Assembly: GCA_001599755.1 (NCBI GenBank)
Contig: BCHX01000004.1
Location: forward strand, 310,001 to 374,000
Length of the DNA: 64,000 bases
From: Gliomastix tumulicola
Taxonomy: Eukaryota; Ascomycota; Sordariomycetes; Hypocreales; Bionectriaceae
Direction: 5' to 3'
Made by a program: the position numbers and the translations under genes. A model generated the notes under the pieces. The model was given only the letters and a program-made list of their open reading frames with translations, was not told where the DNA came from and did not search any database. Position 1 is the first letter of the stretch. Every line of letters begins with the position of its first letter. Shown here piece by piece: positions 54,826 through 64,000 of this stretch.

Positions 54826-56561
54826 TCCTCCTCCATCTCATCCTCTGCTTATCGACGATGCGGCTTTGTCAACCAGCTTCAAGAACCAGCTGGCCTTGCG
54901 TCCCAGGATTCGCGGACAAAGACCTCGAATTGGTATCTGGCCGCGCGCAAACTCGGAGGAGACACACGCGCAGGTTCATGTCCGGTGCGAGTGCGAGGCA
55001 CCAACGCTGACCACCTGAGACCTTGGACAGGGAGGTCTCGGGTGGGACTTTATGAGGCCGGGGCTCTCGGATGGAGCCCCAAGAGAGGGGACGGTCCCGA
55101 TGCCCGCGAGCACGGACAGAGTCTTGGTCTTCTTCCTTGCTGTGGGTGGGCCGGCGGTTTACGAGTTGTCTAAGGGGTCCTGGACTCACGCCTGGCCGGG
55201 TGAGCTGTGGCCAGAAGCTGGACACTGTCCAATAGGTGGTGTTGGCTCCAGCGTCTGACAAGCTGTCAGATGGTGCCTGGCAGGGGTGTCCAAGCGACGA
55301 GGCGTTGGCAGTGCCAAAGACCCCTTAGAGGCGCTTTTCTCTGATAAAAATGCGGCGTAGGGAACAGCAGAGACGTCCCAAGCCGTGGGCATGCACGGTA
55401 GATGCTGTATATCCGAGAGGGTGGCATTGACGCGTTCTTCATTATCATTAGTCGTACTATAATAATACATGTAAATCTAACATATACATGAAATAATCTC
55501 GGCAAGCAGCGGTGGCCCACGGATGACAGGTGCCGATGCCGTGCTCTTGGGCGCACCGCACGTGGTATCCGATGGTTCTGCCGACGAGCAGAGGATGGCG
55601 CTCTCGTCAGACGAGGATGTTGGTCTCACCCTGGGTATGGCCGGATGTCTGCCCGCCATCTTGTCTGCCCTGATGCCCTGGGCGAGTGGGCGTTCTTGAT
55701 CGCACACACCGTCGCACACACACCCTTCCCCCCATGACCACGACCGCAGACTGGGACCGACGTCCGTCAACGTCGCACTCGGCACGATCCGCAATCATCA
55801 TCGGCACAAGGACTTTCGCAACGCCCGACAGAGCCGTCGACGCCGAGGTCAAGCTGCCGGGGCGGGCTACACTCTCCCCTCGTCGTACGATGGCCATGTT
55901 CTAGCCCCCCCCCCCCCATCACCGTCGCGAGCCCCCTCCATCGGAGGACGCGTCAACTCCGGGTCCCGTCCGTCCCCCCGGCACGGCCGCGTGGCCGAGT
56001 CTCGAACTCTAGTCATGGAAAGGGGGGGGAGGAAGATGAAGAGGAACAGGAAGCAGATATGGGGTTCGTGGAGCCCCCTGTCAAGGGAGGGGGATAGAGG
56101 GAAGAACAAGCATGGGTTCAAGCTTGTTTTCTTGGACGAGACGGGATATGCCGAGTGCTTATCGCCAGCAAAGCACGGCATCGTTAACACCACGTCCCCC
56201 TCCATGATCTCCCGCGTGAAAAGCGTAGGGAAAACGTGGGCCGTACGCACGCGCGGTGCTATCGGACATGGGATGGCTATAAGGACGAGTCAGCAAACCT
56301 TGCAGCGCAACACACATGACTAGCACCACCTGTACGATACGGACCTTTGAAATTCGAACGAATCATATTTCGAGCGGATGGGGGGTATAAGTGATTAAAA
56401 AAGCCGTAAGGATCCCTGGACCCGAAAAGGGGCCCGCGAAGAAAAAAAGGAGAGGGGAGCTCGTCCAGGCTCTCCCCCCTCCCGTGGTCATTCGTCGACC
56501 ATATGGAATGTGCAGAAATGCAGAAGACATGTTTTCTCTTTTTCCTTCCCTCCTCTTTCAC

Positions 56562-57371
56562 TCACGAGACATAGGGCATGTTCAGCCCGCCCTCGTTGAG
56601 CTCCTGCAGCTGCATCCGCGCGTTGCGCTGCAGCTGGTCTCCCAGCCAGCCGAGGTCCTCGACGACCTCGCCAGCTCTTGTATCCCTGGGCGGCGAGCGG
56701 CCGTACGACGCGTCGGTGGGCGAGGCCGTGACCATCAGCTCGCCGGCGGCGGGCGACGTGAAGGGGTAGCTGTCGGCGGTGCGCGTGTCGAGCGGGGGCG
56801 GGAAGCCCTGCATCGACAGGTCGGCCTCGTCGAAGCCTGTGTACATCTCGTTGGCGGTCGGCGCCGTCGTCAGTGTCGCCTCGGGCAAGGTCGTCGCCAG
56901 CCACGGGTAGGTCATGCTGCTGAAGTCCGGCTGCGGCTGCGGCTGGGTGGGTGGTGGCGGTCGCCACACGAGGCCCATGGACGCGTTGAGCTCAAAGGCC
57001 AGCTCCTCGTCGTCCGAGGAAGAGAAGGCATTGTCGAGGCTGCTGCCGTCCGCCATGCTGGGGCTGAGGGCCGACGACGGTGACCCTGTCGTCTGCTGGG
57101 ACTGGTGGTTGCCGGCGTTGTGCAGGCCGATGCCCGGGAACTGGCTGCTGAAGAGCAGGTTGACCTCGTTGTAGCGGGCCATGGCCTCGGCGGCCCTCTT
57201 CTCGGCCGCCATCTGCTTGCTGTTGGGGCCCGTACCGGCCCTGTCGTTGCTGCCCGCGCTCGACATTGACGCCACAGTGCCGCTGGGCGAGCTCAGCCGG
57301 TTGATGCGGGCGGACTTGGGGCGATGGGGCCTGGACTCTTGCGCGTGATCGGCGAGGTAGCGTTTGGTCAT
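56562..57371 (-). CDS. Disordered, acidic protein of unknown function
   Basis: A single exon of 269 residues from MTKRYLADHAQ (57371). The start is basic (RPHRPKSARINR), followed by a short predicted helix (KQMAAEKRAAEAMARYNEVNLL, ~52-73). The rest is rich in Ser, Pro and Gln with an acidic patch (SSSDDEELAFELN) and PPPPTQPQPQP. The C-terminus is again helical (VVEDLGWLGDQLQRNARMQLQEL). There is no recognised DNA-binding domain. The composition would suit a transcription co-factor but this is only an impression. The sequence before the ATG contains CACAG, so an upstream exon cannot be excluded. Not recognised. Confidence 0.6.
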   Translation of the reverse strand: MTKRYLADHAQESRPHRPKSARINRLSSPSGTVASMSSAGSNDRAGTGPNSKQMAAEKRAAEAMARYNEVNLLFSSQFPGIGLHNAGNHQSQQTTGSPSSALSPSMADGSSLDNAFSSSDDEELAFELNASMGLVWRPPPPTQPQPQPDFSSMTYPWLATTLPEATLTTAPTANEMYTGFDEADLSMQGFPPPLDTRTADSYPFTSPAAGELMVTASPTDASYGRSPPRDTRAGEVVEDLGWLGDQLQRNARMQLQELNEGGLNMPYVS

Positions 57372-59899
57372 ACCTGTGACGGTGATATCTGATGCTGTCT
57401 TGGAGCCGACCGACGGGGGTGGCGATGTGGTAGGTATATGTGTGCTGTGCTTGTTTGTCTGAAGCTGAGGATGCTGCTTCGGCAGGAACGGGTGTGGCTG
57501 GGTGTGTGTGGGAATATGGTATGAATACTTCCAATATCAGGTTGGGATAGAGCAAGATAAGATTGATAGATGCAAGAAGGGCAATTGAGCTTCGCTACAT
57601 TAGCCTTCGCGGAGTTGGATATATAGCAGAGCAGCACTCAGTCATATAAGGCATTCACGGGCACACCAGCTTGTTCTTGTACCGCTCGACGGGGAAGAAG
57701 CTCCGTCTCGGGCGGCCCTCAGGCGTGGGACAACCAAAAAAGCAAGCCACAACAAAACAGGCGCGAGAGGCATGTACCAGACAAGTATCTCTCAATCCGT
57801 CCAGACAGATCCGAGACATGCCAGCAACGGGCAGCCCCAAGCAAGAGCCCAAGCCCGCAAGGGGGGCGTGGCCGCCTTACCTCCGACCTTGGTCGCTTGG
57901 GTTCCATGGCTAGCCAGCCAAAGAAAAAGCAACGAGAGACTGGGAAATGCAATTTCTTGGAATCCTAGATTGAAAGTTCCCAGGGCCGTTGTCCAATCTC
58001 ATCCTCTGAACGCTGCACAAGTGGAGCCCCAGCGGGCAGAATGCTCCGGAGGGCGTCTCAGGCATGAGCGAGCGTCAAGCCACACTTCCCCATTGGGAAG
58101 AAGGGGGGCTAGTGAGATGACGTCTACGACCCGTCGTGGTGTGAGGCTGGAGCCAATCACGGCGCCGCGTCTCCGGCAAGCCCAAGTCACCTTGTACCCT
58201 TTTGATGCAGTCGCCTGACCAGGACTCTGGGAATCGGGTCGTGGAAGGCGAGGAAAAGGGTACGCAAAGGTGAGGGGCCGGCTGAATTATCCTGCTTGGC
58301 CTGACCCAGTTGCCTTGTTCGTTGTCACCGCTGGCGTGCTCGGGCTAGAAAAAGTGCAAAGAAAGAGAAGCTGTCTCCAGTCTTATTGCTTTTCTTGGAC
58401 GCCGCGTGTTGGGGGCAACATGACATCATACCCCCCAAAAGTCAGAGGAAGGCCCGGGATGCAATTCAGCCAATGGACAACCACAAAGCCGATCGTGTGG
58501 CGAGAGGGACAGCATCCAGATGTTTGGAATGTCCATGTCTTGTAACTCAGATCTTTTCGCCTCCCCCCCTCAAATAGCTCGAATAGCACGGGACACAGCA
58601 TCTTTTTTAGCAGCAAATCAGGGTTCAACCATGTCCGGATTCCCTCTGCCGCCCCTCTGTACTCCGTAAAGGCAGCGTTGTTCAGGTCACAAGGGACCCC
58701 CCCCCCGATGGTCGCCTAAAGGTCGCCCCCATTCTCGATGGCCAGAGCTGAGCCCTGCCGAGAGATAAACAGGAGCCGAACATTCCAGAAAAGTACCACC
58801 CATGTGCATGCCAAACAATCCCGGCCTTATCTACCTTGGGAAGCTGAGCCAACTCCGAGTTCCGTGCTGTCGTGTAATGGGAAATGCCAGGGGACCACAT
58901 GACTTACTTACTTGTCCGAGGCTTTTTCTGTTTCTCTTTTCTTCCATTCTCACCGAGTATCCGTGCTTCAGAGGGGGGGGGGCCGCCGCGCGATCCCCAG
59001 GGTGAAGAACATGATCCTCACGGGAAGCCGACTTTTGATGTGGATCGATATCAACCGCCTAAATCGAGATTCACGGCGGAACATCCCTGCCTCCTCTCTC
59101 TTAGTCCCGCGGGTCTCCCCCAACTTCACGTTATGTAGCGCTTTCGTCGCGCCCATGTACATGTACCCATCCCGTAGTCTGGGAGGCTAATGTTGAGACT
59201 TACCGGAAAGCGGATAACGTCTGTCCTTTCGGCCCTCGTTTCTCGCAAGCCACACCACTCACTCCGTCTTACGAGTACCGCCAGACCGAGAGGGGGGGCC
59301 TCTGTTGGTAAGGTAGAAGTAGTAGCAAGCCAGGAGTCGCAGATACGAGTAGCACCTCGATAGACCGGCTGGGATGGGAAAAGCTCGGGACACCAGGCAG
59401 GCCCTCGCCTCCTGGACTAAGGCACGTTACAGATAGTTGAGGGACGGCAGTGTGGGTTTTCATGCGCGCAAAAGCTCCGGGCCAATTGGCTTTGTCCCTT
59501 TTCCCAACACGTCCTAGGCACGCGTCCTTCTCGTTGGGCCCGATGACGACATAGGTCGGGAGAAAGCTGCTCCCAGCCAGGCTCACGGAGCCCGTTGAGG
59601 TACCGTCGCAGTCGCGAGTCGTAGCTCTTCTCGTGGCCCCGTGGACCCTACAAGGAGGATATGGAGGGGGAGGGGGAGGGGCAGGGACAATGACGTAGCT
59701 GGCGCTGGTGTCCTGGTTGTCCGTCACGACGGACGAGAGCCATCATCATGTGCTTGGTAAGGCGCCCTTCGTGTATATAAGACGCGTTTCCCTCCCTGAT
59801 AATTCACATTTTCTCTCCTCCTCATCACACAAGCACATCATCCAAACAACTTCACTTTCCAAACTCTCAACTTCAAACCAACCAACCAACTTCTTCACA
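57372..59899. other. 2.5-kb divergent intergenic region
   Basis: Between the orphan acidic protein (-) and the grg-1-like gene (+). No gene is supported; frames such as 57772-58218 (+) and 59269-59727 (-) have no domains. It contains the grg-1 core promoter at its right end. Confidence 0.5.
59774..59781 (+). promoter_or_regulatory. TATA box of grg-1-like gene
   Basis: TATATAAG is 126 bp upstream of the ATG and is followed by a pyrimidine-rich and CAAC-repeat leader (CCAACCAACCAACTTC). This is the core-promoter style of abundant fungal transcripts. Confidence 0.6.
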
Positions 59900-60178
59900 A
59901 TGGAGACCGTCAAGAACGCCGTCAACTACGTCAGCGAGTCTGTCCAGCAGGCCACCTCTGGTGCCTCCAAGGAGGTCAACAAGGAGGTCGCCAAGGACGG
60001 CAACGCCCCCGTCGGCACCCGGTATGTCTTTCTCTCACCAACCTTTTGCCCAGACAGATCTGTTTGCTAACGCGATGACTATAGCCTGAACGCCGCCGGT
60101 GATGCTCTCGGCGACAAGTTCGACGAGCACAAGCACGAGGCCAACGCCAGCGTCCACAAGGAGGCTGCCAAGCACTAA
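59900..60178 (+). CDS. grg-1: Glucose-repressible / clock-controlled protein homolog
   Basis: Two exons, 59900-60021 and 60085-60178 (63-bp intron), give 71 residues, the same length as I recall for Neurospora grg-1/ccg-1. The N-terminal METVKNAVNYVSESVQQATS and the central KEVAKDGNAPVGTR region match that family, and the C-terminus is His/Lys/Glu-rich. The protein is small, hydrophilic and probably helical or disordered. In Neurospora the gene is induced by glucose starvation, stress and the clock; the molecular function remains unclear. The strong TATA box and long CAAC-rich leader fit high inducible expression. It converges with the C2HC/Zn2Cys6 factor gene (261 bp between stops). Confidence 0.93.
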
Positions 60179-60439
60179 AGCTTGCATCGCGAACAAACAC
60201 ATCAACGACATACACTCCACCGGCCATGACTGTCCTGCAACGTCTCCGTTGACGACAGCTGGCGCGATATGAATACGGGCACTTTGGGCGTACTTATGGT
60301 GGAAAACTGTTCAGATATGTAATGATACCACAGAAATGAATTTTCAATGAAAGCGATATCATAAACACCTTGTCCCTTGCTTCGTGTCAAACGTGAAATA
60401 TTGTAGCCATCATTAAATGATGCAATTGGAGACGTTCAA

Positions 60440-62176
60440 CTAATTGAACTCAATCACGATGTTCATCATGATGGCCATTTTGTCGGCCCCGGCCTCCCAG
60501 CTCATCAATCGCTGTTGAGTTGACACGGTGTCGCAGCCCTCGGGCGTCGTTCCAGTGCCAATGCCGAGTCCGCCCCTGCACAAAGACAGCTCGCCCATGG
60601 TCGTTATAGGGTGCGCCCTATCGTACGCGCTCTTCTCCGCCTCCCACTCCTCCCGCGTCCGGGCCTCCCACAGCGTCCTTGAGGAGGGCAGGGCCAGTTT
60701 ATCGAGCGCCGGGCACCCCTGGCAGGGAATGCCGACGTCGATGGCGATGACTCGGCTCAGGATGTACCAGAGACAGGTCATGCTGTGCATATTCCGTCAG
60801 AGATTAGGTCGGGCTCGAAGTAGAAATGGGAGAGGGCGCACTCACCGTCGTCTTGTCTCGGCAAATATCCAGTCCTCCCAGCTCTCGCTGGGCCTCTCCC
60901 TCTCCGTCATGGAGTAGTACTCCCCCTTGACAAGTTGGAGGAAACGCGAAGAAATCGACTGGAAAACATCTAGTCAGTCCCCAAAACCCACGGCCGGAAA
61001 ACGGGAAGTCATGGAACCTACACTCGCCATATTCACCAGCTTGGCGCCCCGACGCGGCGTCTCAGCATCCCGATCCACGACCGCCATGAGCATATACACC
61101 ATCATCGCCTGCATGGCATGCTGCAGCTCCTGCCTCGACATCCTCGCCACCTCGTCCTTGAACCCCTGCGCCTCGGCGAAGATGGTCCGCCACAGGAAGC
61201 CCCTCGTCTCGGGCGTGCGCGCGGCGAACAGCTGCGCGATGCCCATGCAGGCGGCGATCGTGTCCGGGAGCCGCGGCTCGTGCCAGCGCGGGTGGATGAA
61301 GGGCGGGAAGATGCTGCGGCGGAGCATCATCTGCGGGAAGGAGCAGGCCATGTGCATGATGAGGGAGGCGGCGTGCTTGAGGACGGGACTTCCGTGGCGG
61401 AGGTGGGTGAGGTCGGTCGGGATGGGTTTGGGCGGGTAGATGTAGTCGTACTCCTCCTGGTGGTCCTCGTTCGACTGCGGCTGGGGATGGGGAGGCGACC
61501 GGTCAAGAGAGGAGAGCGAAGAGAGCTGGCTGCTGCTGTTCGAAGCGGGGAAGACGGCGAGAGGGGAGAGGTCGAGCTGGGGGTCGAGAGTGACTGTCCC
61601 TTCCTCGCTGCTCAGGCCTTCGATATCGATGGGCAGACTCAGGGTCTCCATGTCTGCGGCGGCCGCATTCGCCTCGGGGAAGTTCAGCCACGTCCCGTCC
61701 ATCCATGCCGTGTCATTCCCCTGGTCTACATCTTGAATCTCAGTGGTCTGGACCACCAACCCCATCTCATCGACATCGTCATCTTTCTCCCAGGCCAAGC
61801 CCGTAACGGTGATCTCATCACCCAGCGATTGAAGCTGCTGGTATGCCCCTGGCTGCTGACCAGCGTTCCCCTGATACACGCAACGCAAGCCCTTGCGGTC
61901 GCATCTCGAGCACGGGCTGGAGAAGGAGCATTTCACCTTGGAGGCGCTGCAAGCGACGCAAGACTTCGGCCTTCCCTTGCGCTGGTCTTTGGCGCGACGG
62001 CAGTATCTCACGTGGCGCAGATATCGGCTCTCTGTCGTCGTCAGCTGCTGAAGAATCAGGCGCGATATCAAAAATTACAGGGAGGCTCCTCACTGTAAAA
62101 CAAACACAGTGGGTCACTAACCTTCGGAGTAGATTCTGCTACACAGCGTGCAGGTTTTCAGGTTCAACGCGTCCAT
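60440..62176 (-). CDS. C2HC finger plus Zn2Cys6 transcription factor
   Basis: Four exons: 62176-62122, 62031-61022, 60958-60846 and 60782-60440; 506 residues. The first exon has only 18 codons. Joining it to exon 2 at GACAG rebuilds a finger (Cys9, Cys12, His25, Cys29; CxxC-x12-H-x3-C). The acceptor after TTCAGCAG, 15 nt further upstream in the transcript, would put the rest out of frame. It is followed directly by a Zn2Cys6 cluster (Cys43 to Cys69, CxxCx6Cx5CxxCx6C). An acidic linker leads to a helical middle-homology-like region (ASLIMHMACSFPQMM, AACMGIAQLFAARTPE, MSRQELQHAMQAMMVYMLMAVVDRD). Dual C2H2-like/Zn2Cys6 proteins are a known Pezizomycotina class, sometimes in metabolite clusters; no cluster is evident here. 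Nuclear regulator, target unknown. Confidence 0.88.
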
Positions 62177-64000
62177 GATTGAGGAGGATGAAAGGGATGT
62201 TACAGCCGTATGCTATATGTTCATTCACATTCTGTCCATCTTTCAAGAGCAAGAAAAGACACGAAACAGCATCAATGCCAGGACAGGCCTAGTTGGAGGC
62301 ATCCATATCGCAAATTAGTCAGCGTTGAAAGCTGTGATTTCGGGGATATCATCATTATCGCCGATGAGCATCTTCTACAGGGTAGGACATGATTTCCGGA
62401 GCATCATTCCCGTCCCGCCATCATTATCGCCGATAAATCATCTTCTACAGGGTGAGCATCTACAATAGACAGTCGCCTAGAGCCAGCTCGACCCCTCGTC
62501 GTTTCGTGACTGGGTTCTCATTCGTCTTCCGCCAGGCCTGTACGCGTCACTCCGCATATGCATGCCTTCTCACAATGCATTCCCCTGCGATGTCTGTGCC
62601 GCACGGCTACCTACTCCGTAGAGCGTTGACGTGGCCACGCGCTCAGCGCCGCACAGCTCGTCGTGACCCATCCATGAGCCAGTTCCCCCAACCGAGGGAA
62701 GAGCCTCAGCGCTTTAACAAAGGTAAGACTTGCCGCAGATAGTTTGCGTGAGGGGCAGCGGGCTACCTGTCTTTGCCGGGCTGTCGTGAGCGCCTGTCCG
62801 AATCCAAGCGAGCCTTGTATCAATGAGCCTTGTTGTTCACCGCATCCCTGGCCATATGATCAGGGAGACCACCACCAGAATCTGGAAGCCTTCTGCTGCC
62901 TGTCAGCGCCAAGAATATTGGGGTCGAGATAAAGAAGTCAGCACTTTGATTTCCCGTCTGCCAAGCGGCATCGAGGTGGAATATTCGAGGGCGGCTGAAC
63001 TGAACAGCGGAGTGCCGGGACGGCTTCCCATTGCTTGCGTCACCTACCCGGGACTTTTGTCGAGTTCGGGCTTCAATATCAACCGGATCGATGACTCAAG
63101 GACGATCTCTGCAACGCCTTGTTTTGAGGTTGACGAGCCTCTGTCTGCATCTCCGCAACCGTCCTTATTGGGTCGGTTATAGCATGATATCTGCCTGGTT
63201 CGCAGATCTACACATTCATTGCTTAGTTGAGATTGCCAGCAACCTCACATGGCATCCGTGCCGCCACAACCTGCTATTTTCATCCTCAGCCTTACAATGA
63301 TCTCATACCACACTTCCCCTCATTCAGTCACTGACCGCCTGTTCCTCTAGTGCTAGTATGTAAGACGGACTCGCTCGCTCGCTCGCTCTCCTGTGACAAG
63401 ATCCATCGCCTCGTGAATGCCCGCCCCTACGCCACCCCCCTTCGACTCCAGAAGTCGCTGTGACTGTCGCCGCCGCGCAACGGCCTTCTGTTCAGAGAGC
63501 TGGGCCACCCCACAAGCCAGGGTGCTTGCTTCCAAGTCTGCTCCACCCCCCAGAAACGTCGCGGTGAGACGTGATATCATGATGGCCCTAACTGCCGGTG
63601 TCCTCTGACAGCAGCGAGTTCGGAAAGCCAGTACATACGTGGTTGTGGGCCGTTGGCTGGATGAAGCAGTGATGCTCGGCCTCGAGAGAGTCGATAACCT
63701 TAAGTTCTGGCCTATTATGTGCAGACAATGTGATACGTTATTTGGCGGCTATTTTCTTCGGGCGAATGAGGGGGAGACAGTCCAATGCAGGATGGGAATG
63801 GATGGGCTGGTGCGGCGCAGTCGGTTATGGTGGGAACCGTTGTTGCAACAGTATCTGCTGCAAGGCAGCCAGAGCGTGCATCCAACATTGGATCATCTGC
63901 AGATAATTCGCAGACGTGCATATTGTCGCTGTTGCATCGCTCGTATCATTCATGCAGGCTGACGCTTTGGGCCACGACACATCAGCAGTCCACACCACCA
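62177..64000. other. Right-edge non-coding region
   Basis: No gene is supported to the window end. It includes the promoter of the dual-finger factor, with a 34-35-bp direct repeat (62350 and 62419), and a CTCG tract at about 63368-63389. A gene beginning or ending beyond the edge cannot be excluded. Confidence 0.5.
62350..62453. repeat. Imperfect 34/35-bp direct repeat
   Basis: CATCATTATCGCCGAT..CATCTTCTACAGGGT occurs at 62350-62383 and again at 62419-62453, about 69 bp apart start to start. The copies differ only in the central few bases (GAG versus AAAT). They lie 174-277 bp upstream of the dual-finger factor ATG. Confidence 0.85.

Larger units (their letters stand above)
51269..56561. 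other. 5.3-kb gene-poor region with poly-C tracts
   Basis: I find no coding region on either strand. All frames are short, often CT- or GA-biased, and without domains. The stretch is punctuated by C homopolymers (about 51690, 52548-52567, 54671-54707, 54809-54825, 55903-55916) and a 100-N gap. It should include the upstream region of the multicopper oxidase. It could carry an unannotated non-coding transcript, but nothing visible proves one. Confidence 0.5.

Overview
This is nuclear DNA of a filamentous ascomycete (Pezizomycotina). The signs are short introns (mostly 50-90 bp) with GT..AG ends and gctgac-like branch sites, GC-rich coding third positions, long gene-poor spacers, and families typical of these fungi: a PNP-NACHT-ankyrin NLR, an NPP1/NLP protein, Zn2Cys6 and C2H2 factors, F-box proteins, a CorA-like giant protein, a bilirubin-oxidase-type multicopper oxidase and a grg-1/ccg-1 homolog. 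The class cannot be fixed from this window. Gene models were made by hand; exon joins were accepted when they kept the frame and restored a known motif.

Left part (1-25 kb): a C2H2 factor (1668-2539, +), a possible 48-codon ORF (3521), an eight-exon epoxide hydrolase with a 9-nt micro-exon (4555-6249, +), an MDR/trans-enoyl-reductase-like oxidoreductase with a probable mitochondrial presequence (7224-8536, +), the NLR (9249-13659, -), a secreted tyrosinase (14437-15728, -), a TolB/SMP-30-like propeller protein (18673-19749, +), and a type II citrate synthase (20059-21621, -). A 2.6-kb spacer separates that last gene from a LaeA-like methyltransferase (24194-25588, +).

Middle (25-41 kb): a secreted PAF-acetylhydrolase-like esterase (25831-26919, -), an F-box protein (27717-28922, +), a homeodomain plus C2H2 factor (29280-31048, -), a 76-aa protein whose start codon is split by an intron (32734-33072, +), an internally shortened F-box/DUF6546-like gene (33675-35018, +), a multi-TM protein of an uncharacterised fungal family (35748-38877, -), and an NPP1/NLP protein (40077-40835, -).

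Right part (41-64 kb): a 1598-aa CorA-like protein that looks like two ORFs until a 62-bp intron is removed (41808-46727, -), a membrane-anchored orphan (47279-48064, -), a six-exon multicopper oxidase (49145-51268, -), a 5.3-kb gene-poor stretch with poly-C tracts and a gap, an orphan disordered protein (56562-57371, -), the grg-1/ccg-1 homolog (59900-60178, +) and a convergent C2HC plus Zn2Cys6 factor (60440-62176, -).

No polyketide or peptide synthase is present, so the scattered enzymes do not form a recognisable metabolite cluster. The most interesting locus is the NLR. It has a predicted N-terminal membrane segment, a nucleosidase-fold effector with its signature residues, a NACHT switch, and near-identical 34-residue ankyrin repeats. 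Its assembly gap is flanked by two identical 95-nt copies, which suggests either an artefactual gap or an unresolved, rapidly evolving repeat array. No tRNA, rRNA, CRISPR or intact transposon was recognised.
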